Positions 1-8,294 of a DNA stretch of 56,327 bases are shown piece by piece. Source of the DNA: DATKSS01 sp049582065 (GTDB lineage: Bacteria; Chloroflexota; Dormibacteria; Dormibacterales; Dormibacteraceae); the NCBI GenBank assembly GCA_049582065.1, contig JBAUTF010000027.1:1-56327 (forward strand), read 5' to 3'. The notes beneath the pieces are model-generated. The model did not search any database. It had not been told where the DNA came from and saw nothing but the letters and a program-made list of their open reading frames with translations. Both the position numbers and the translations under genes were made by a program. The first letter of the stretch is position 1; each line of letters opens with the position of its first letter.

Positions 1-451
1 GCACGCTCGCGTCCGGGGCGCCTGCCGCCGCCGACGCGGCGCGGCCGGCCTCGCGGGCGACGGTCAGGATCGTGCCCTCCGTCGGCTTGTTGACGGCGCG
101 GTACGCGGCGTTCGCCGCCTCTTCGAACGCGGCCGCCAGCTCCGCCGGCGTGAGCGAGCTCTTGCCTTCCACCGCCCGGGCGAAGCCGCGGAAGATCTGC
201 GACAGGATGACCCCCGAGTTGCCGCGGGCGCCCATCAGGCTGCCGTGGGACGCGAGCTTGGCGATCTTGCTGACCTCGGAGGCGTTCGACTCCTTGATGT
301 CCTCGACCGCCGATTGGAGCGTGAGGAGCATGTTGGTGCCAGTGTCGCCGTCGGGCACCGGGAACACGTTGAGGCGGTTCACCTCCTCGTGGTTGGCGCC
401 GAGCCAGCTCAGGCTGCCGAGAAGCGCGCGTTTGAACAGGGGCCCGTCCAC
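1..451 (-). CDS. fakA: FakA/YloV-type DAK2-domain fatty acid kinase subunit, N-terminal part
   Basis: Reading the minus strand gives an open frame running off the window edge. It contains LNVFPVPDGDTGTNM and GARGNSGVILSQ, the ATP/Mg-binding signatures of the DAK2 domain of FakA (YloV). FakA phosphorylates acyl groups presented by a FakB (DegV-like) partner. I prefer the GTG at 451 because GAGGAGG lies 8 nt upstream; an ATG at 475, 3 nt after the asp23 stop, is the alternative. Only about 150 residues are visible and the C-terminal domains lie outside. The order rpmB / asp23-fakA, divergent, matches rpmB / yloU-yloV of Firmicutes. Confidence 0.9.
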   Translation of the reverse strand, partial: MDGPLFKRALLGSLSWLGANHEEVNRLNVFPVPDGDTGTNMLLTLQSAVEDIKESNASEVSKIAKLASHGSLMGARGNSGVILSQIFRGFARAVEGKSSLTPAELAAAFEEAANAAYRAVNKPTEGTILTVAREAGRAASAAAGAPDASV

Positions 452-478
452 CCCTACCGCCTCCTCATGCACCATCGG

Positions 479-856
479 TCAGCGCCGCTCTTCACGGACG
501 CCCTGCACGTTGACGTTCACCTGCGTCACAGGGACGTTCACAGAGCGTTCCACCTCGAACTTGACCGTCTCCTGGAGGTTGTGCGCGACCTCGGAGATCC
601 GCACCCCGTATTGCACGATGACGTAGATGTCGATGGCGAGACCGCCTTCGGACTCGACCACGTCCACGCCCCGGTCGACGTTCTCCCGGCGCAGCAGGAC
701 CGCGACGCCGTCGCGCAGGCCGCGGCCGGCCATCCCGCTGATGCCGTAGCAGCGCATGGCCGCGTGCCCTGCGATTGCCGCGACCGCCGATGGGAAGACC
801 TCGATGCGTCCCCATTGGCGGGACTGGGTCAGGGTGGTGGTGGTTTTGGAGGCCAT
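479..856 (-). CDS. Asp23/Gls24 family envelope stress-like protein (YloU)
   Basis: This 125-residue protein has the Asp23/Gls24 pattern: a GRIEVFPSAVAAIAGHAA segment, G-I-S-G-M-A-G, then a strand-rich C-terminal half ending in VNVPVTQVNVNVQGV. Family members are small cytoplasmic proteins often made with FakA; a membrane-anchoring or cell-envelope role is known for Asp23 but is not proven for this branch. The ATG at 856 is chosen because longer starts run through the rpmB promoter and add no conserved sequence. It has no Shine-Dalgarno; a TACCAT hexamer 10 nt upstream suggests a near-leaderless transcript. It is followed at once by fakA. Confidence 0.88.
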   Translation of the reverse strand: MASKTTTTLTQSRQWGRIEVFPSAVAAIAGHAAMRCYGISGMAGRGLRDGVAVLLRRENVDRGVDVVESEGGLAIDIYVIVQYGVRISEVAHNLQETVKFEVERSVNVPVTQVNVNVQGVREERR

Positions 857-866
857 TGGAAGGCCC

Positions 867-876
867 ATGGTACAAT
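867..876. promoter_or_regulatory. Symmetric bidirectional -10 element between asp23 and rpmB
   Basis: The 10-mer ATGGTACAAT reads TACAAT rightwards (towards rpmB) and TACCAT leftwards (towards asp23), the two hexamers sharing the central TA. No clear -35 is visible on either side. The call rests on the same geometry recurring at other divergent pairs in this window. Confidence 0.5.
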
Positions 877-942
877 TCACGTCCGCGGATTCGCCTTCTC
901 GGCGTCCTCCGCTTTCTCCAAACTCCAAGCGGAAGGTGCCTC

Positions 943-1122
943 ATGGCCAAGCGTTGCGCGATCTGCGGCAAGGAGCCGCAATACGGACACCACGTCAGTC
1001 ACGCCAAGAACCGGGTCAACCGGAGGTTCATGCCCAACCTGCAGATGGGCATCGTGACCGTGTCCGGCCAGACCAGGCGGGCACGGGTGTGCACCCGGTG
1101 CCTGAGGACCTACTCGACCTAA
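943..1122 (+). CDS. rpmB: 50S ribosomal protein L28
   Basis: This complete 59-residue L28 starts MAKRCAICGKEPQYGHHVSH and ends CTRCLRTYST. It is a structural protein of the large ribosomal subunit. The two CxxC pairs (CAIC near residues 5-8 and CTRC near 51-54) mark the zinc-binding form. The ATG is preceded by GGAAGG 6 nt upstream, so unlike many neighbours it has a conventional ribosome binding site and a leader of roughly 60 nt. It is divergent from asp23-fakA and its stop overlaps the stop of the convergent deacetylase gene (CTAA). Confidence 0.97.
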   Translation: MAKRCAICGKEPQYGHHVSHAKNRVNRRFMPNLQMGIVTVSGQTRRARVCTRCLRTYST

Positions 1123-2228
1123 GCCAGGTCCAGGCCGTGGACCTCGCCCAGGCGGCGCAGGTCTTTGCGTAGCGAGGTCCAGACCCGTTCCTGAGCCTCC
1201 ACCGCCGGTAGCACGCCGGCCGGGTCGTCGACCTCGGCGGCGAGATCGGGACGCTCGACCATCTCGGCGAACAGCAGCGTCCAGGCGCGTGGAACCACCT
1301 CGTAGATCGCGTACCCGCCACCGCCCAGGGCAAGCCAGCGCCCGTCGCACAGCTCGTGCGCCAGCTCGTGAAAAGCCCTGCCGACGCGTGGCCAGATCCG
1401 GGTGGTTCCCGCCAGGTGAGCGAGCGGGTCGAGATAGTGGGTGTCGCACCCGTCCTGGGTCACCAGGACCGTCGGCTTGAATCGGCGCAGCAGCGCTGGC
1501 ACGACGGCCTCGAACCCCTTCAGCCACGGCTCATCCCAGGTGAAGGGGGCGAACGGCAGATTGGCGGCGGAGCCACGACCGGCCCCGGCGCCGCAATCGT
1601 CCGGATAACCCGTCCCCGGGAAGAGGTAGCGTCCGCTCTCGTGGAGGCTGATTGTCAGCACGTCCGGGTCGGCCTGGAAGATGCCTTCGACGCCGTCGCC
1701 ATGGTGGACGTCGACGTCCACATAGGCGACACGATGGCCCTGGTCCTTGAGCCATTGGCACGCGATCGCTGCGTCGTTGTAAGTGCAGAAGCCCGACGCG
1801 CGGTCCCGATGCGCGTGGTGCAGGCCGCCCGAGGGGCTGAAGACGTGCAGCGCCGCGCCGGACTCGATCGCCTGTGCCGCGACCATGCTCGCGCCCACCA
1901 CCAGCGAGGTCCCCTCGTGCAGCTCGTCGGAGATCGGGTTGTCGGCTGATTCGAATCCCGCCGCGTCGATCGCCTCGGGTGAGACCTGCCGGCGCCGGCT
2001 CGGGTCGCTCAGCTTGCGCACGAGGTCCACGTAGCCGGGCGAGTGGACCAGCTCGAGCTCTCCGACCGTGGCGGCTCGCGGAGGCAACACGTGGCAGTGC
2101 TCGATGAGGCCGGTGGAGCGAATGAGGTCGACCGCGAGCTTGACGCGAATCGGCTGCAGCGGGTGCTGGTCCGACAGGTGGTGCTTCATGAGCTCGTCTC
2201 CGTAGACGAGCGCGACTGGGCCGGGCAC
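1119..2228 (-). CDS. AcuC-like class I histone deacetylase family protein
   Basis: A 369-residue protein of the arginase/deacetylase fold, the usual AcuC length. All catalytic elements are present: tandem histidines in GGLHHAHRDRASGFCTYND (137-138), the zinc ligands in DVDVHHGDG (Asp173, His175) and in QDGCDTHYLDPL (Asp262), and a GGGGY loop near the end. The family removes acyl groups from lysines, for example on acetyl-CoA synthetase in Bacillus; no acs or acuA gene is nearby, so the substrate is unknown. It starts with GTG, has no Shine-Dalgarno and lies 23 bp from divergent ftcD. Confidence 0.93.
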   Translation of the reverse strand: MPGPVALVYGDELMKHHLSDQHPLQPIRVKLAVDLIRSTGLIEHCHVLPPRAATVGELELVHSPGYVDLVRKLSDPSRRRQVSPEAIDAAGFESADNPISDELHEGTSLVVGASMVAAQAIESGAALHVFSPSGGLHHAHRDRASGFCTYNDAAIACQWLKDQGHRVAYVDVDVHHGDGVEGIFQADPDVLTISLHESGRYLFPGTGYPDDCGAGAGRGSAANLPFAPFTWDEPWLKGFEAVVPALLRRFKPTVLVTQDGCDTHYLDPLAHLAGTTRIWPRVGRAFHELAHELCDGRWLALGGGGYAIYEVVPRAWTLLFAEMVERPDLAAEVDDPAGVLPAVEAQERVWTSLRKDLRRLGEVHGLDLA

Positions 2229-2235
2229 GGCAACT

Positions 2236-2242
2236 TACCCTA
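2236..2242. promoter_or_regulatory. Overlapping divergent -10 elements between acuC-like gene and ftcD
   Basis: The 7-mer TACCCTA gives TACCCT rightwards (10 nt before the ftcD GTG) and TAGGGT leftwards (8 nt before the deacetylase GTG). The whole intergenic space is 23 bp, so both promoters must reach into the opposite gene. Confidence 0.5.
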
Positions 2243-2251
2243 ACGGTTCAA

Positions 2252-3355
2252 GTGAACCCGGAAAGTCTTTTCGAGTCGGTGCCCAACTTCTCGGAGGGCC
2301 GCAGGCCTGAGGTGATCTCCGCCATCGCAGCCGCGGCGCGAAAGGCCTACCTGCTGGACACGGATCCCGATCCCGACCATAACCGCGTGGTGATCTCGAT
2401 CGCAGGCGGCAGAACGAAGCTCGTGGAAGCGATCATGGCGTCGGTCGGCGAGGCGGTCGAGCGAATCGACGTGACGCGGCAGGAGGGGGTTCACCCGCGA
2501 GTCGGCGCGGCGGACGTGGTGCCGATCGTGCCGTTGGGCGCGTCCACGTTGCAGCAATGCCAGGAGGTCGCACACGAGGTCGGGGAGCGCATCTGGTCGG
2601 AGCTGAAAGTACCTGTGTACTTCTACGGCCACGGCGAGGACAGGACGCTGGCCGACATCCGGTCAGGCCGCGCCACACCGAGCCTCGGCGGACCCGGCCT
2701 CCACCGCACCGCCGGGGCCGTCTGCGTCGGCGCCCGCCTCATGCTGGTCGCCTTCAACGTGATGCTGCCGGACGCCGACGTGGTGACCGCCCGCGCCCTC
2801 GCCCGCTCGCTCCGGGAGTCGTCCGGCGGGATGCGCGGCGTCCAGGCGTTGGTCTTCGTGCTGCCGGGCGGGCGCCTCCAGCTTTCCATGAACCTTTTTC
2901 GCGCAGCGGAAACGACCCCTGACCTCGTGATCGCCGAGCTGAAGCGCCTGGGAGTGCCGCTCGGCCCGCAGCAGCTGGTGGGGCTGTGCCCAGCCGCGGC
3001 AGCGAACCGCGCGGCCGATGGACGCCTGCTCGAGGCGCGGCTGGCGTCGGCAGCGGCCCGCGCCGCGGCGCGCCGGTGCGAGGATGCCGGGACCGAGGAG
3101 CTCAAGGCTCTCGCGGTCCGTCTGTCGCAGGAGGCCACCAGCCTCGCGGGCATGGCCGTCGACCAGGACTCGCTGCTCGCCGGCGCCGAGCGCTCGGCGG
3201 CCCTTGTCACGGTGCTGCACGCAGCAGAAATACGAGACGCCGAGCTCGACGCCATGCTCGTGGCCGCCTCGCGAGGCCTGCGCTCCGCCATCAGCGAAGG
3301 AACCGGGGAGCTGTACCGGACGAGGCTTGCCGCGCTCGACGCGCGGCTGGGCTAG
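2252..3355 (+). CDS. ftcD: Glutamate formimidoyltransferase (FtcD-like)
   Basis: A 367-residue protein with the formiminotransferase N-subdomain (VPNFSEGR at 10-17, DPDPDHNR, GVHPRVGAADVVP) and C-subdomain (VQALVFVLPGG through GPQQLVGLCP). It would move the formimino group of formiminoglutamate to tetrahydrofolate in histidine breakdown. The last 110 or so residues are Ala-rich, helical and weakly reminiscent of the cyclodeaminase half of bifunctional FTCD, but lack its glycine-rich PGGGS motif. No other hut gene is in the window. It starts with GTG without a Shine-Dalgarno, and its stop shares CTAG with the next gene's stop. Confidence 0.9.
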   Translation: MNPESLFESVPNFSEGRRPEVISAIAAAARKAYLLDTDPDPDHNRVVISIAGGRTKLVEAIMASVGEAVERIDVTRQEGVHPRVGAADVVPIVPLGASTLQQCQEVAHEVGERIWSELKVPVYFYGHGEDRTLADIRSGRATPSLGGPGLHRTAGAVCVGARLMLVAFNVMLPDADVVTARALARSLRESSGGMRGVQALVFVLPGGRLQLSMNLFRAAETTPDLVIAELKRLGVPLGPQQLVGLCPAAAANRAADGRLLEARLASAAARAAARRCEDAGTEELKALAVRLSQEATSLAGMAVDQDSLLAGAERSAALVTVLHAAEIRDAELDAMLVAASRGLRSAISEGTGELYRTRLAALDARLG

Positions 3356-4269
3356 CCGGAGTTGGCGTTCGTGTCGATGCTCACGCTGCAGGCGCCTCCG
3401 TTGACCTCCAGCCGGTAGCCGTCGGGCGCGCCGCCGAAATCGGACGTCTCGTAGCTCAGGTTGCCGATCGCGTGCGTCTGCCGGCCGTCGGCGTCGAGGC
3501 TGACCGCCCCGCCCGAGACGGCCACCGAGGCCGGTGTCCCGCTCGGCCTGTGCAGGTGCACCGTCAACGCGCCGCCGTTGACCGTGATCGGCACGATTCC
3601 AGATGGCCGCCCGAGCGTGATGTCCTCCCGGCTCGCGCCGGTGTTGATCTGGACCGATTCCACCTGGACCCCGGCAAGGCTCATCGTCTCGCTGACGGCG
3701 CCGGTGTTGGAGGTGATCGTCCACGGGATGCTGGGGTTGAGCTCCAGGGTCATGACAAAACGACGCGACTGGAAGAAGTCCAAGCCAGTGCTCGACTGCT
3801 TGATTCGAAGGTCCCCCGTCGAGCGGTCGAGTGTGATGCCAGGTTTCGGGCCGGAGTACTCGATGTGCGTGCGGTAGAGGTCTCCATTCACCGAGTCGCC
3901 CCGGGTGATCGTGATGGTCGCCGAGCCGACGTCGATCTCCACGGCCGCGTGGTCGAGGCCGCCCACGGTGTCCGCGGCGTCCAGGGTATGGGTCGTTCCG
4001 GTGCTGGGAGCGACCGCAATGTACGCCACGGCGCCGACAATCGCCAGCAGCGCGATGAGCGCGGCGGCGATTTCTCCGGAGCGACCATGGACCGACCGCC
4101 GGATGATCAGCTCGAGACCGATCAGGATGAGGATTACAGGCCATAGGGTCCAGAGCTCGGCGATGCGGTCGACCGAGATGCGGCCGGTGTTGACGAGCAG
4201 AGCGACGATGCCGGCGAGGATCAGGATGGCCGGCCAGAAGAAGCTCCGATAGCGGTATGTGTAGCTCAC
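3352..4269 (-). CDS. LiaF-like membrane protein with C-terminal beta domain
   Basis: A 305-residue protein. The N-terminus has the LiaI/LiaF-like transmembrane repeat (FFWPAILILAGIVALL, then LWPVILILIGLELIIRR), a further helix near 75-95, then an all-beta domain with repeated short D/N-G-A-L/S motifs typical of the bacterial adhesin-like 'toast rack' fold. Such proteins are linked to cell-envelope stress sensing; the ligand here is unknown. GTG at 4269 is chosen because it lies 1 nt after the upstream stop; an ATG at 4302 inside the upstream gene is possible. Third gene of a set sharing the same N-terminal domain. Confidence 0.78.
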   Translation of the reverse strand: MSYTYRYRSFFWPAILILAGIVALLVNTGRISVDRIAELWTLWPVILILIGLELIIRRSVHGRSGEIAAALIALLAIVGAVAYIAVAPSTGTTHTLDAADTVGGLDHAAVEIDVGSATITITRGDSVNGDLYRTHIEYSGPKPGITLDRSTGDLRIKQSSTGLDFFQSRRFVMTLELNPSIPWTITSNTGAVSETMSLAGVQVESVQINTGASREDITLGRPSGIVPITVNGGALTVHLHRPSGTPASVAVSGGAVSLDADGRQTHAIGNLSYETSDFGGAPDGYRLEVNGGACSVSIDTNANSG

Positions 4270-4270
4270 G

Positions 4271-5071
4271 TCAGGACCTGTCCACCGTGACGTTCGCCGC
4301 ACCGCCGGCCACCGTCACGTCATAGCGGTCGGCGGCCGCGTCATACCCGGCCGAGCGCCACTCGCGGCTGCCGACCCCGTCCTGCCGTGCGCCGTCGGCC
4401 TTCAGACGGACGGCGCCGGCCGAAACCTGCACCTTCACGGCTGATGCGGCGGGTCGGGTGACGTCGACCGTCAGCGCGCCTCCTTCGACGCGGATGGGGA
4501 CCTGGCCTTTGGGCGCGGGCAGCCGAAGATCGACCCTGCTCGCGCCGGTCTTGCATTCGAACCCGGTCAGCGTTGCGGTGGACAGGTCGAAATCTCCGCG
4601 GATGGCGCCCGTGCTGCAGCTCAGGTCCCAGGGGATGGAATCGCTCAGCTGAGCTTCGACCTTCATCCGCCCCATGCCGGGAAACCACCGCGGCGACTGG
4701 CTGATGCGGAGCGTGCCCGCCGCGCGGTCGAGACGCACCTCGGGCGACGATCCCGCGTGGTCGATGTGCAGGCGGTACAGCTGATCGCCGAGCGCTGCCG
4801 TGCGGACGTCCAGGCGGGCCGCTCCGACCGCGATCTCGAGTCTTCCCTTGGCCAGCCCGTCAAGAGGCTCGGAGCCGTTTACGCCGACCAGCGAGCCGCC
4901 GGGGCCGATTCGAGCGACGACGAGCCAGGCCCCGATCGCGATCAGGATGACCGGCCAGATGACATCCCAACTGACGTTGTCGAGCACGCCCGCGTTGGCG
5001 AGCAGGAAGAGGACTCCGAGGATGACCAGGACCCCACCCCAGAAGATGCTGGGATTGCGGTTCCACCACAT
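4271..5071 (-). CDS. LiaF-like membrane protein with C-terminal beta domain
   Basis: A 266-residue paralogue of the next gene. Residues 1-55 hold two helices (IFWGGVLVILGVLFLLANAG and VIWPVILIAIGAWLVV) with the LiaI/LiaF pattern of F/W-W-P-x-x-L-I and G-x-x-L-L-x-x-x-G. The rest is strand-rich, with pairs such as LRISQSPRWFPG and CKTGASRVDLRLP that align by eye with LRIKQSSTGLDFF and INTGASREDITLG of its neighbour. The family is associated with envelope stress response and two-component systems, none of which is encoded nearby. It is separated by 3 nt from the upstream 57-residue gene. Confidence 0.8.
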   Translation of the reverse strand: MWWNRNPSIFWGGVLVILGVLFLLANAGVLDNVSWDVIWPVILIAIGAWLVVARIGPGGSLVGVNGSEPLDGLAKGRLEIAVGAARLDVRTAALGDQLYRLHIDHAGSSPEVRLDRAAGTLRISQSPRWFPGMGRMKVEAQLSDSIPWDLSCSTGAIRGDFDLSTATLTGFECKTGASRVDLRLPAPKGQVPIRVEGGALTVDVTRPAASAVKVQVSAGAVRLKADGARQDGVGSREWRSAGYDAAADRYDVTVAGGAANVTVDRS

Positions 5072-5074
5072 GTC

Positions 5075-5248
5075 TCAGGCTCTCGACCGGCGCACGATCA
5101 GCCAGACGCCGACCGCGATCAGGACCACGGGCCAGAAGATGTCCGCTCGCAGCCTATCGAGCCACCCGAGGTTGTTCAGAAGGAACAGGACTCCCAGCAC
5201 GATCAAAAGGCCGGGCCAGAAGAGCTCGTGGCGCCAGGGCCGGTTCAT
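5075..5248 (-). CDS. 57-residue LiaI/LiaF-type two-helix membrane protein
   Basis: A short gene of 57 residues made only of the two-helix domain that starts both downstream proteins: HELFWPGLLIVLGVLFLLNN, then DIFWPVVLIAVGVWLIVRR and a stop. It probably inserts in the membrane as a hairpin and may pair with the two larger relatives. It is the first gene of the three-gene operon. Its ATG follows TAGACT by exactly 6 nt with no Shine-Dalgarno, so the mRNA is probably leaderless. Confidence 0.8.
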   Translation of the reverse strand: MNRPWRHELFWPGLLIVLGVLFLLNNLGWLDRLRADIFWPVVLIAVGVWLIVRRSRA

Positions 5249-5254
5249 GGGGCC

Positions 5255-5260
5255 AGTCTA
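5255..5260 (-). promoter_or_regulatory. TAGACT -10 element, leaderless start
   Basis: TAGACT then 6 nt then ATG of the 57-residue membrane gene. A start site 7 nt beyond a -10 would fall on the A of the ATG. Confidence 0.5.
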
Positions 5261-5320
5261 GGCAGTCTGACAGGGCTCGTTCCAGGGCGAACGGCCCGCG
5301 ATGCTGAGGACTTCAGTGGG

Positions 5321-8263
5321 TCAGATCGCGGCGATCTTGTCGAAGATCCCGGGCCGCTCCCGCTGAGCGCTTTCCACCAGGTCCGGCCCCGCCACCGTGG
5401 CCTGGAAGCCGCGACCGGCCCCCAGATACGCCTGCGTGACCCGGCGCAGGTCGTCCGCGGTGACGTGCAGCAGCCGGTGCTTGAAGCGTTCCCGTTCCTC
5501 GCGCGTGAAGCCGGTCACCCTGTTGGTCGCCTCACGGCGGCCCTTGATGTCTGGCGACTCGAGCGGATCCACATCACCGCATGATCCGAGAACTGCCTCC
5601 TTGAGCTGCTCGGGAGCGATCTCGCCCTCGGTCACCCACCGCACCGCCTGGTCGAACACATCGTAAGTGCGGGTGATGTTGGGGTCGCGGTAGGAGCCGA
5701 AGTAAAAGGTGCCGCTCCCGAGGCCCGCCTGGGCGAACCCGCCGTAAGCGCCGCCCTTCTCCCTCAGCTCTCGATGGAGGAAGGTGTCACGCAGGTAGTT
5801 GGCCAGCACGAGCAGAGGCGGCGCGTCAGCGTGCGTGTAGCGGACGGTCTTGAAGCTCCGCACGTTGAACGCGACGGGAACCGGCGCGGTCCATGCCTCG
5901 CTGCCCGGCTCGAGCGGGGTCGGCCTGGCTTCCTGTCCATCCGCGCGTTGCGACGGCAGCGCAGCGAGCAGCTCGCTCAGGCGCCCGGTGTGCTGCTCGA
6001 CCATCCCGTGCTCGCACGTGACCACGACGCGCAGCGAGCCGGCGCTGAACAGGTGGGTTCTGACCCGGTCAAGGCTGGCGATGAGCGGGCCGAGCTCGTG
6101 CTCGCCGAGTTGGGCCAGCCGGCGCATGGTGTGCAGCATGCGGATGCCCTGGAGCTGTTCGTTGATGGCGCCCTCTGAGCTGAGCTTCGAGTTGGCGCGC
6201 AGGATCGCGAACTGGAAGCCGAGCCCGGCCAGCGAGCTCTCCAGGCGCGTTGCGATCTCCGCGATGACCTCTTTCAGCCGCCCCGGCTCGATCTCGAGCC
6301 TCGCGGTGAGGTCCGCCAGCAGGCTGACGAAGGGCCCGGCATTGCGGTCGAGCGCCCGGCCGGACAGCACGAACGACTGCAGGTAGTCATCGCGCGAAGC
6401 CAGCGACTGGACCTGGGCCGCGGCACCCACGCCCCCGGTGACGGCGGCGATGCGCGATGCGATGGCGGCATAGTCCAGGCCGGCGGCGCCGCTCTGCGTC
6501 AGCACACGACTGAACAGTGGAAGGAGGTCCTTCTGGTCCGGTGTCAGCGTGGAGAAATCGCATCGGATGTCGAGGTATGTGATGCCGTTGGTCGGCTGAG
6601 GGTAGAACTCGACCGCGGCGCCGCGAAGGCTCAGGTCTTGGCTCGGGACGTCCTCGAAGCTCATCGGGATGTCGCTGAGCTCCAGGGTCGGCAGCGCGGA
6701 CAGGTCCTGCCTGGCCTCTTGATCCGCCTTGAGGCGTAGCGCCTCGGCCACAATGCGTGCCTTGTCAGAATCGTCCATCCCAGCTTCGATCGCGGCCAGC
6801 TGGTCGAGCTCGTCGCGGCGCTGCCGCTCTTCCATGTCGGGGTCGGGCACGATCTTCAGCAAGGCGCGGTGCGGATTGTCTAGCAGCTCCGCGCGGACCA
6901 GGTTCTCGAAGAACCGGCCCTCGGACCTCGCCTTCTGCAGGCGCTGAAGGTCGGCGTCGAAGTTGAGGGCGCTGTAAGGGTCGCCGCCGTAGTGGTAGGG
7001 CGTCAGCGACGTGAAGAGCATCCGCAGGGCAAAAGGAAACCCGGCGTTCGACCGCTCACGCTTCTCGAACTCGAGGTGGTGGATCGCCGCGTCGACCTGC
7101 TCCTGGTCAACGCCCCCGCCCGCCACCTGCTCGAGCGTTGCGAGGACGAGCTCCTGCACCTTCTCCGCGTCCTCGATCGCGATGTCCTTCAGGCCGGCGC
7201 CGAACGCCGCCTCGCGGTAGTCGTCCTGCAAGCCGCTGCCGTCGGCCAACGCGGTGCCGAGGCGGGAGTCGATCAAGGCCTTGCGCAGGGGCGAGCCGGC
7301 GTTGCCCAAAAGCACCTCGGAAAGCACTCTCATCGCGAGCAGCTGGAAAGAGTCCCCGCTCGGCACGGTCACCCAGGCGACCAGAGCCTGGGATTTGCGC
7401 GAGTGGTCTTCACCGGCGGTGACCGGGTAAGGCTCCGTCGCCGTGATCGGTCTCGAGAACCGCTTGACATCGGGGATGGACGTGTCGACATGAACGCGCT
7501 GGAAGCGCGAGAGCACGTTGCGCTCGATCACCTCGAGCGTCTGATCCAACGGCCGGTCGCCGTACGTGTAGAAGTAGGCGTTGCTCGGGTGGTAGTGAAG
7601 CGCGTGGAAGCTGCGCAGCTGCTCCCACGTGAGATTGGGGATGTCCTGCGGGTCGCCGCCCGACACGTTCTCATAGGTCAGCCCCGGATACAGCGCCTTT
7701 CCCATCGCCCTGGCGACGGCTGTGTGTGGGGTCGCGAGGGCGCCCTTCATCTCGTTGAAGACCACGCCCTTGTAGCGGAGGCCGCTTGTCGGATCCGTCG
7801 TGTCCTCGAACTCGAAACGAATGCCCTCCTGCTGGAACGAGTCCTGCGACAGGCGTGGAAAGAAGGTCGCGTCGAGGTACACCTCCAGAAGGTTCATGAA
7901 ATCCTTGGCGTTGCGCGTGCTGAACAGGTAGATCGTCCAGTCCGAGCCGGTCATGGCGTTCATGAACGTGGCGAGCGAGCGCCTGGTCATGCTGAAGAAC
8001 GGGTCGCGGACCGGATACCGCTGCGAGCCCGCGAGCACGACGTGCTCGAGGATGTGAGCAACCCCGGTCGAGTCTTTCGGCGTCGTGGGAAAGAGGACGG
8101 CAAAACCGTTGTTGTCGTCCGCGCACTCGATGTGTATGTGGCGCGCCCCGGTGCGCTCGTGGTGCAGCTCCAGGAACGTGCCCTCGAGACGCTCCAGTGG
8201 CTCGCGCCGGTGGATTGAATACCCGCCGACGGTCTCGATTGCTGGAGAGGTGGTTCTGGACAC
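5321..8263 (-). CDS. M16C (PreP-like) zinc metalloprotease
   Basis: A 980-residue single-chain peptidase of the pitrilysin family. The inverted zinc motif HILEH lies at 70-74, inside the M16C context DSTGVAHILEHVVLAG ... YPVRDPFFSM ... FMNAMTGSDWTIY. Both halves of the clam-shell are present, with the C-terminal substrate-gripping segment HRELREKGGAYGG. M16C enzymes degrade unstructured peptides up to tens of residues. No signal peptide is seen, so it should be cytoplasmic. The frame stays open upstream, but homology begins just after the GTG at 8263, which I take as the start; TAAACT lies 11 nt upstream. Confidence 0.92.
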   Translation of the reverse strand: MSRTTSPAIETVGGYSIHRREPLERLEGTFLELHHERTGARHIHIECADDNNGFAVLFPTTPKDSTGVAHILEHVVLAGSQRYPVRDPFFSMTRRSLATFMNAMTGSDWTIYLFSTRNAKDFMNLLEVYLDATFFPRLSQDSFQQEGIRFEFEDTTDPTSGLRYKGVVFNEMKGALATPHTAVARAMGKALYPGLTYENVSGGDPQDIPNLTWEQLRSFHALHYHPSNAYFYTYGDRPLDQTLEVIERNVLSRFQRVHVDTSIPDVKRFSRPITATEPYPVTAGEDHSRKSQALVAWVTVPSGDSFQLLAMRVLSEVLLGNAGSPLRKALIDSRLGTALADGSGLQDDYREAAFGAGLKDIAIEDAEKVQELVLATLEQVAGGGVDQEQVDAAIHHLEFEKRERSNAGFPFALRMLFTSLTPYHYGGDPYSALNFDADLQRLQKARSEGRFFENLVRAELLDNPHRALLKIVPDPDMEERQRRDELDQLAAIEAGMDDSDKARIVAEALRLKADQEARQDLSALPTLELSDIPMSFEDVPSQDLSLRGAAVEFYPQPTNGITYLDIRCDFSTLTPDQKDLLPLFSRVLTQSGAAGLDYAAIASRIAAVTGGVGAAAQVQSLASRDDYLQSFVLSGRALDRNAGPFVSLLADLTARLEIEPGRLKEVIAEIATRLESSLAGLGFQFAILRANSKLSSEGAINEQLQGIRMLHTMRRLAQLGEHELGPLIASLDRVRTHLFSAGSLRVVVTCEHGMVEQHTGRLSELLAALPSQRADGQEARPTPLEPGSEAWTAPVPVAFNVRSFKTVRYTHADAPPLLVLANYLRDTFLHRELREKGGAYGGFAQAGLGSGTFYFGSYRDPNITRTYDVFDQAVRWVTEGEIAPEQLKEAVLGSCGDVDPLESPDIKGRREATNRVTGFTREERERFKHRLLHVTADDLRRVTQAYLGAGRGFQATVAGPDLVESAQRERPGIFDKIAAI

Positions 8264-8274
8264 GCGGACTCTTG

Positions 8275-8284
8275 AGTTTAGGAT
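8275..8284. promoter_or_regulatory. Symmetric bidirectional -10 element between M16C protease and PPOX gene
   Basis: AGTTTAGGAT reads TAGGAT rightwards, 10 nt before the PPOX ATG, and TAAACT leftwards, 11 nt before the protease GTG, sharing the central TA. This is the same geometry as at 867-876 and 40834-40843. Confidence 0.5.
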
Positions 8285-8294
8285 GTGAGGTCGG

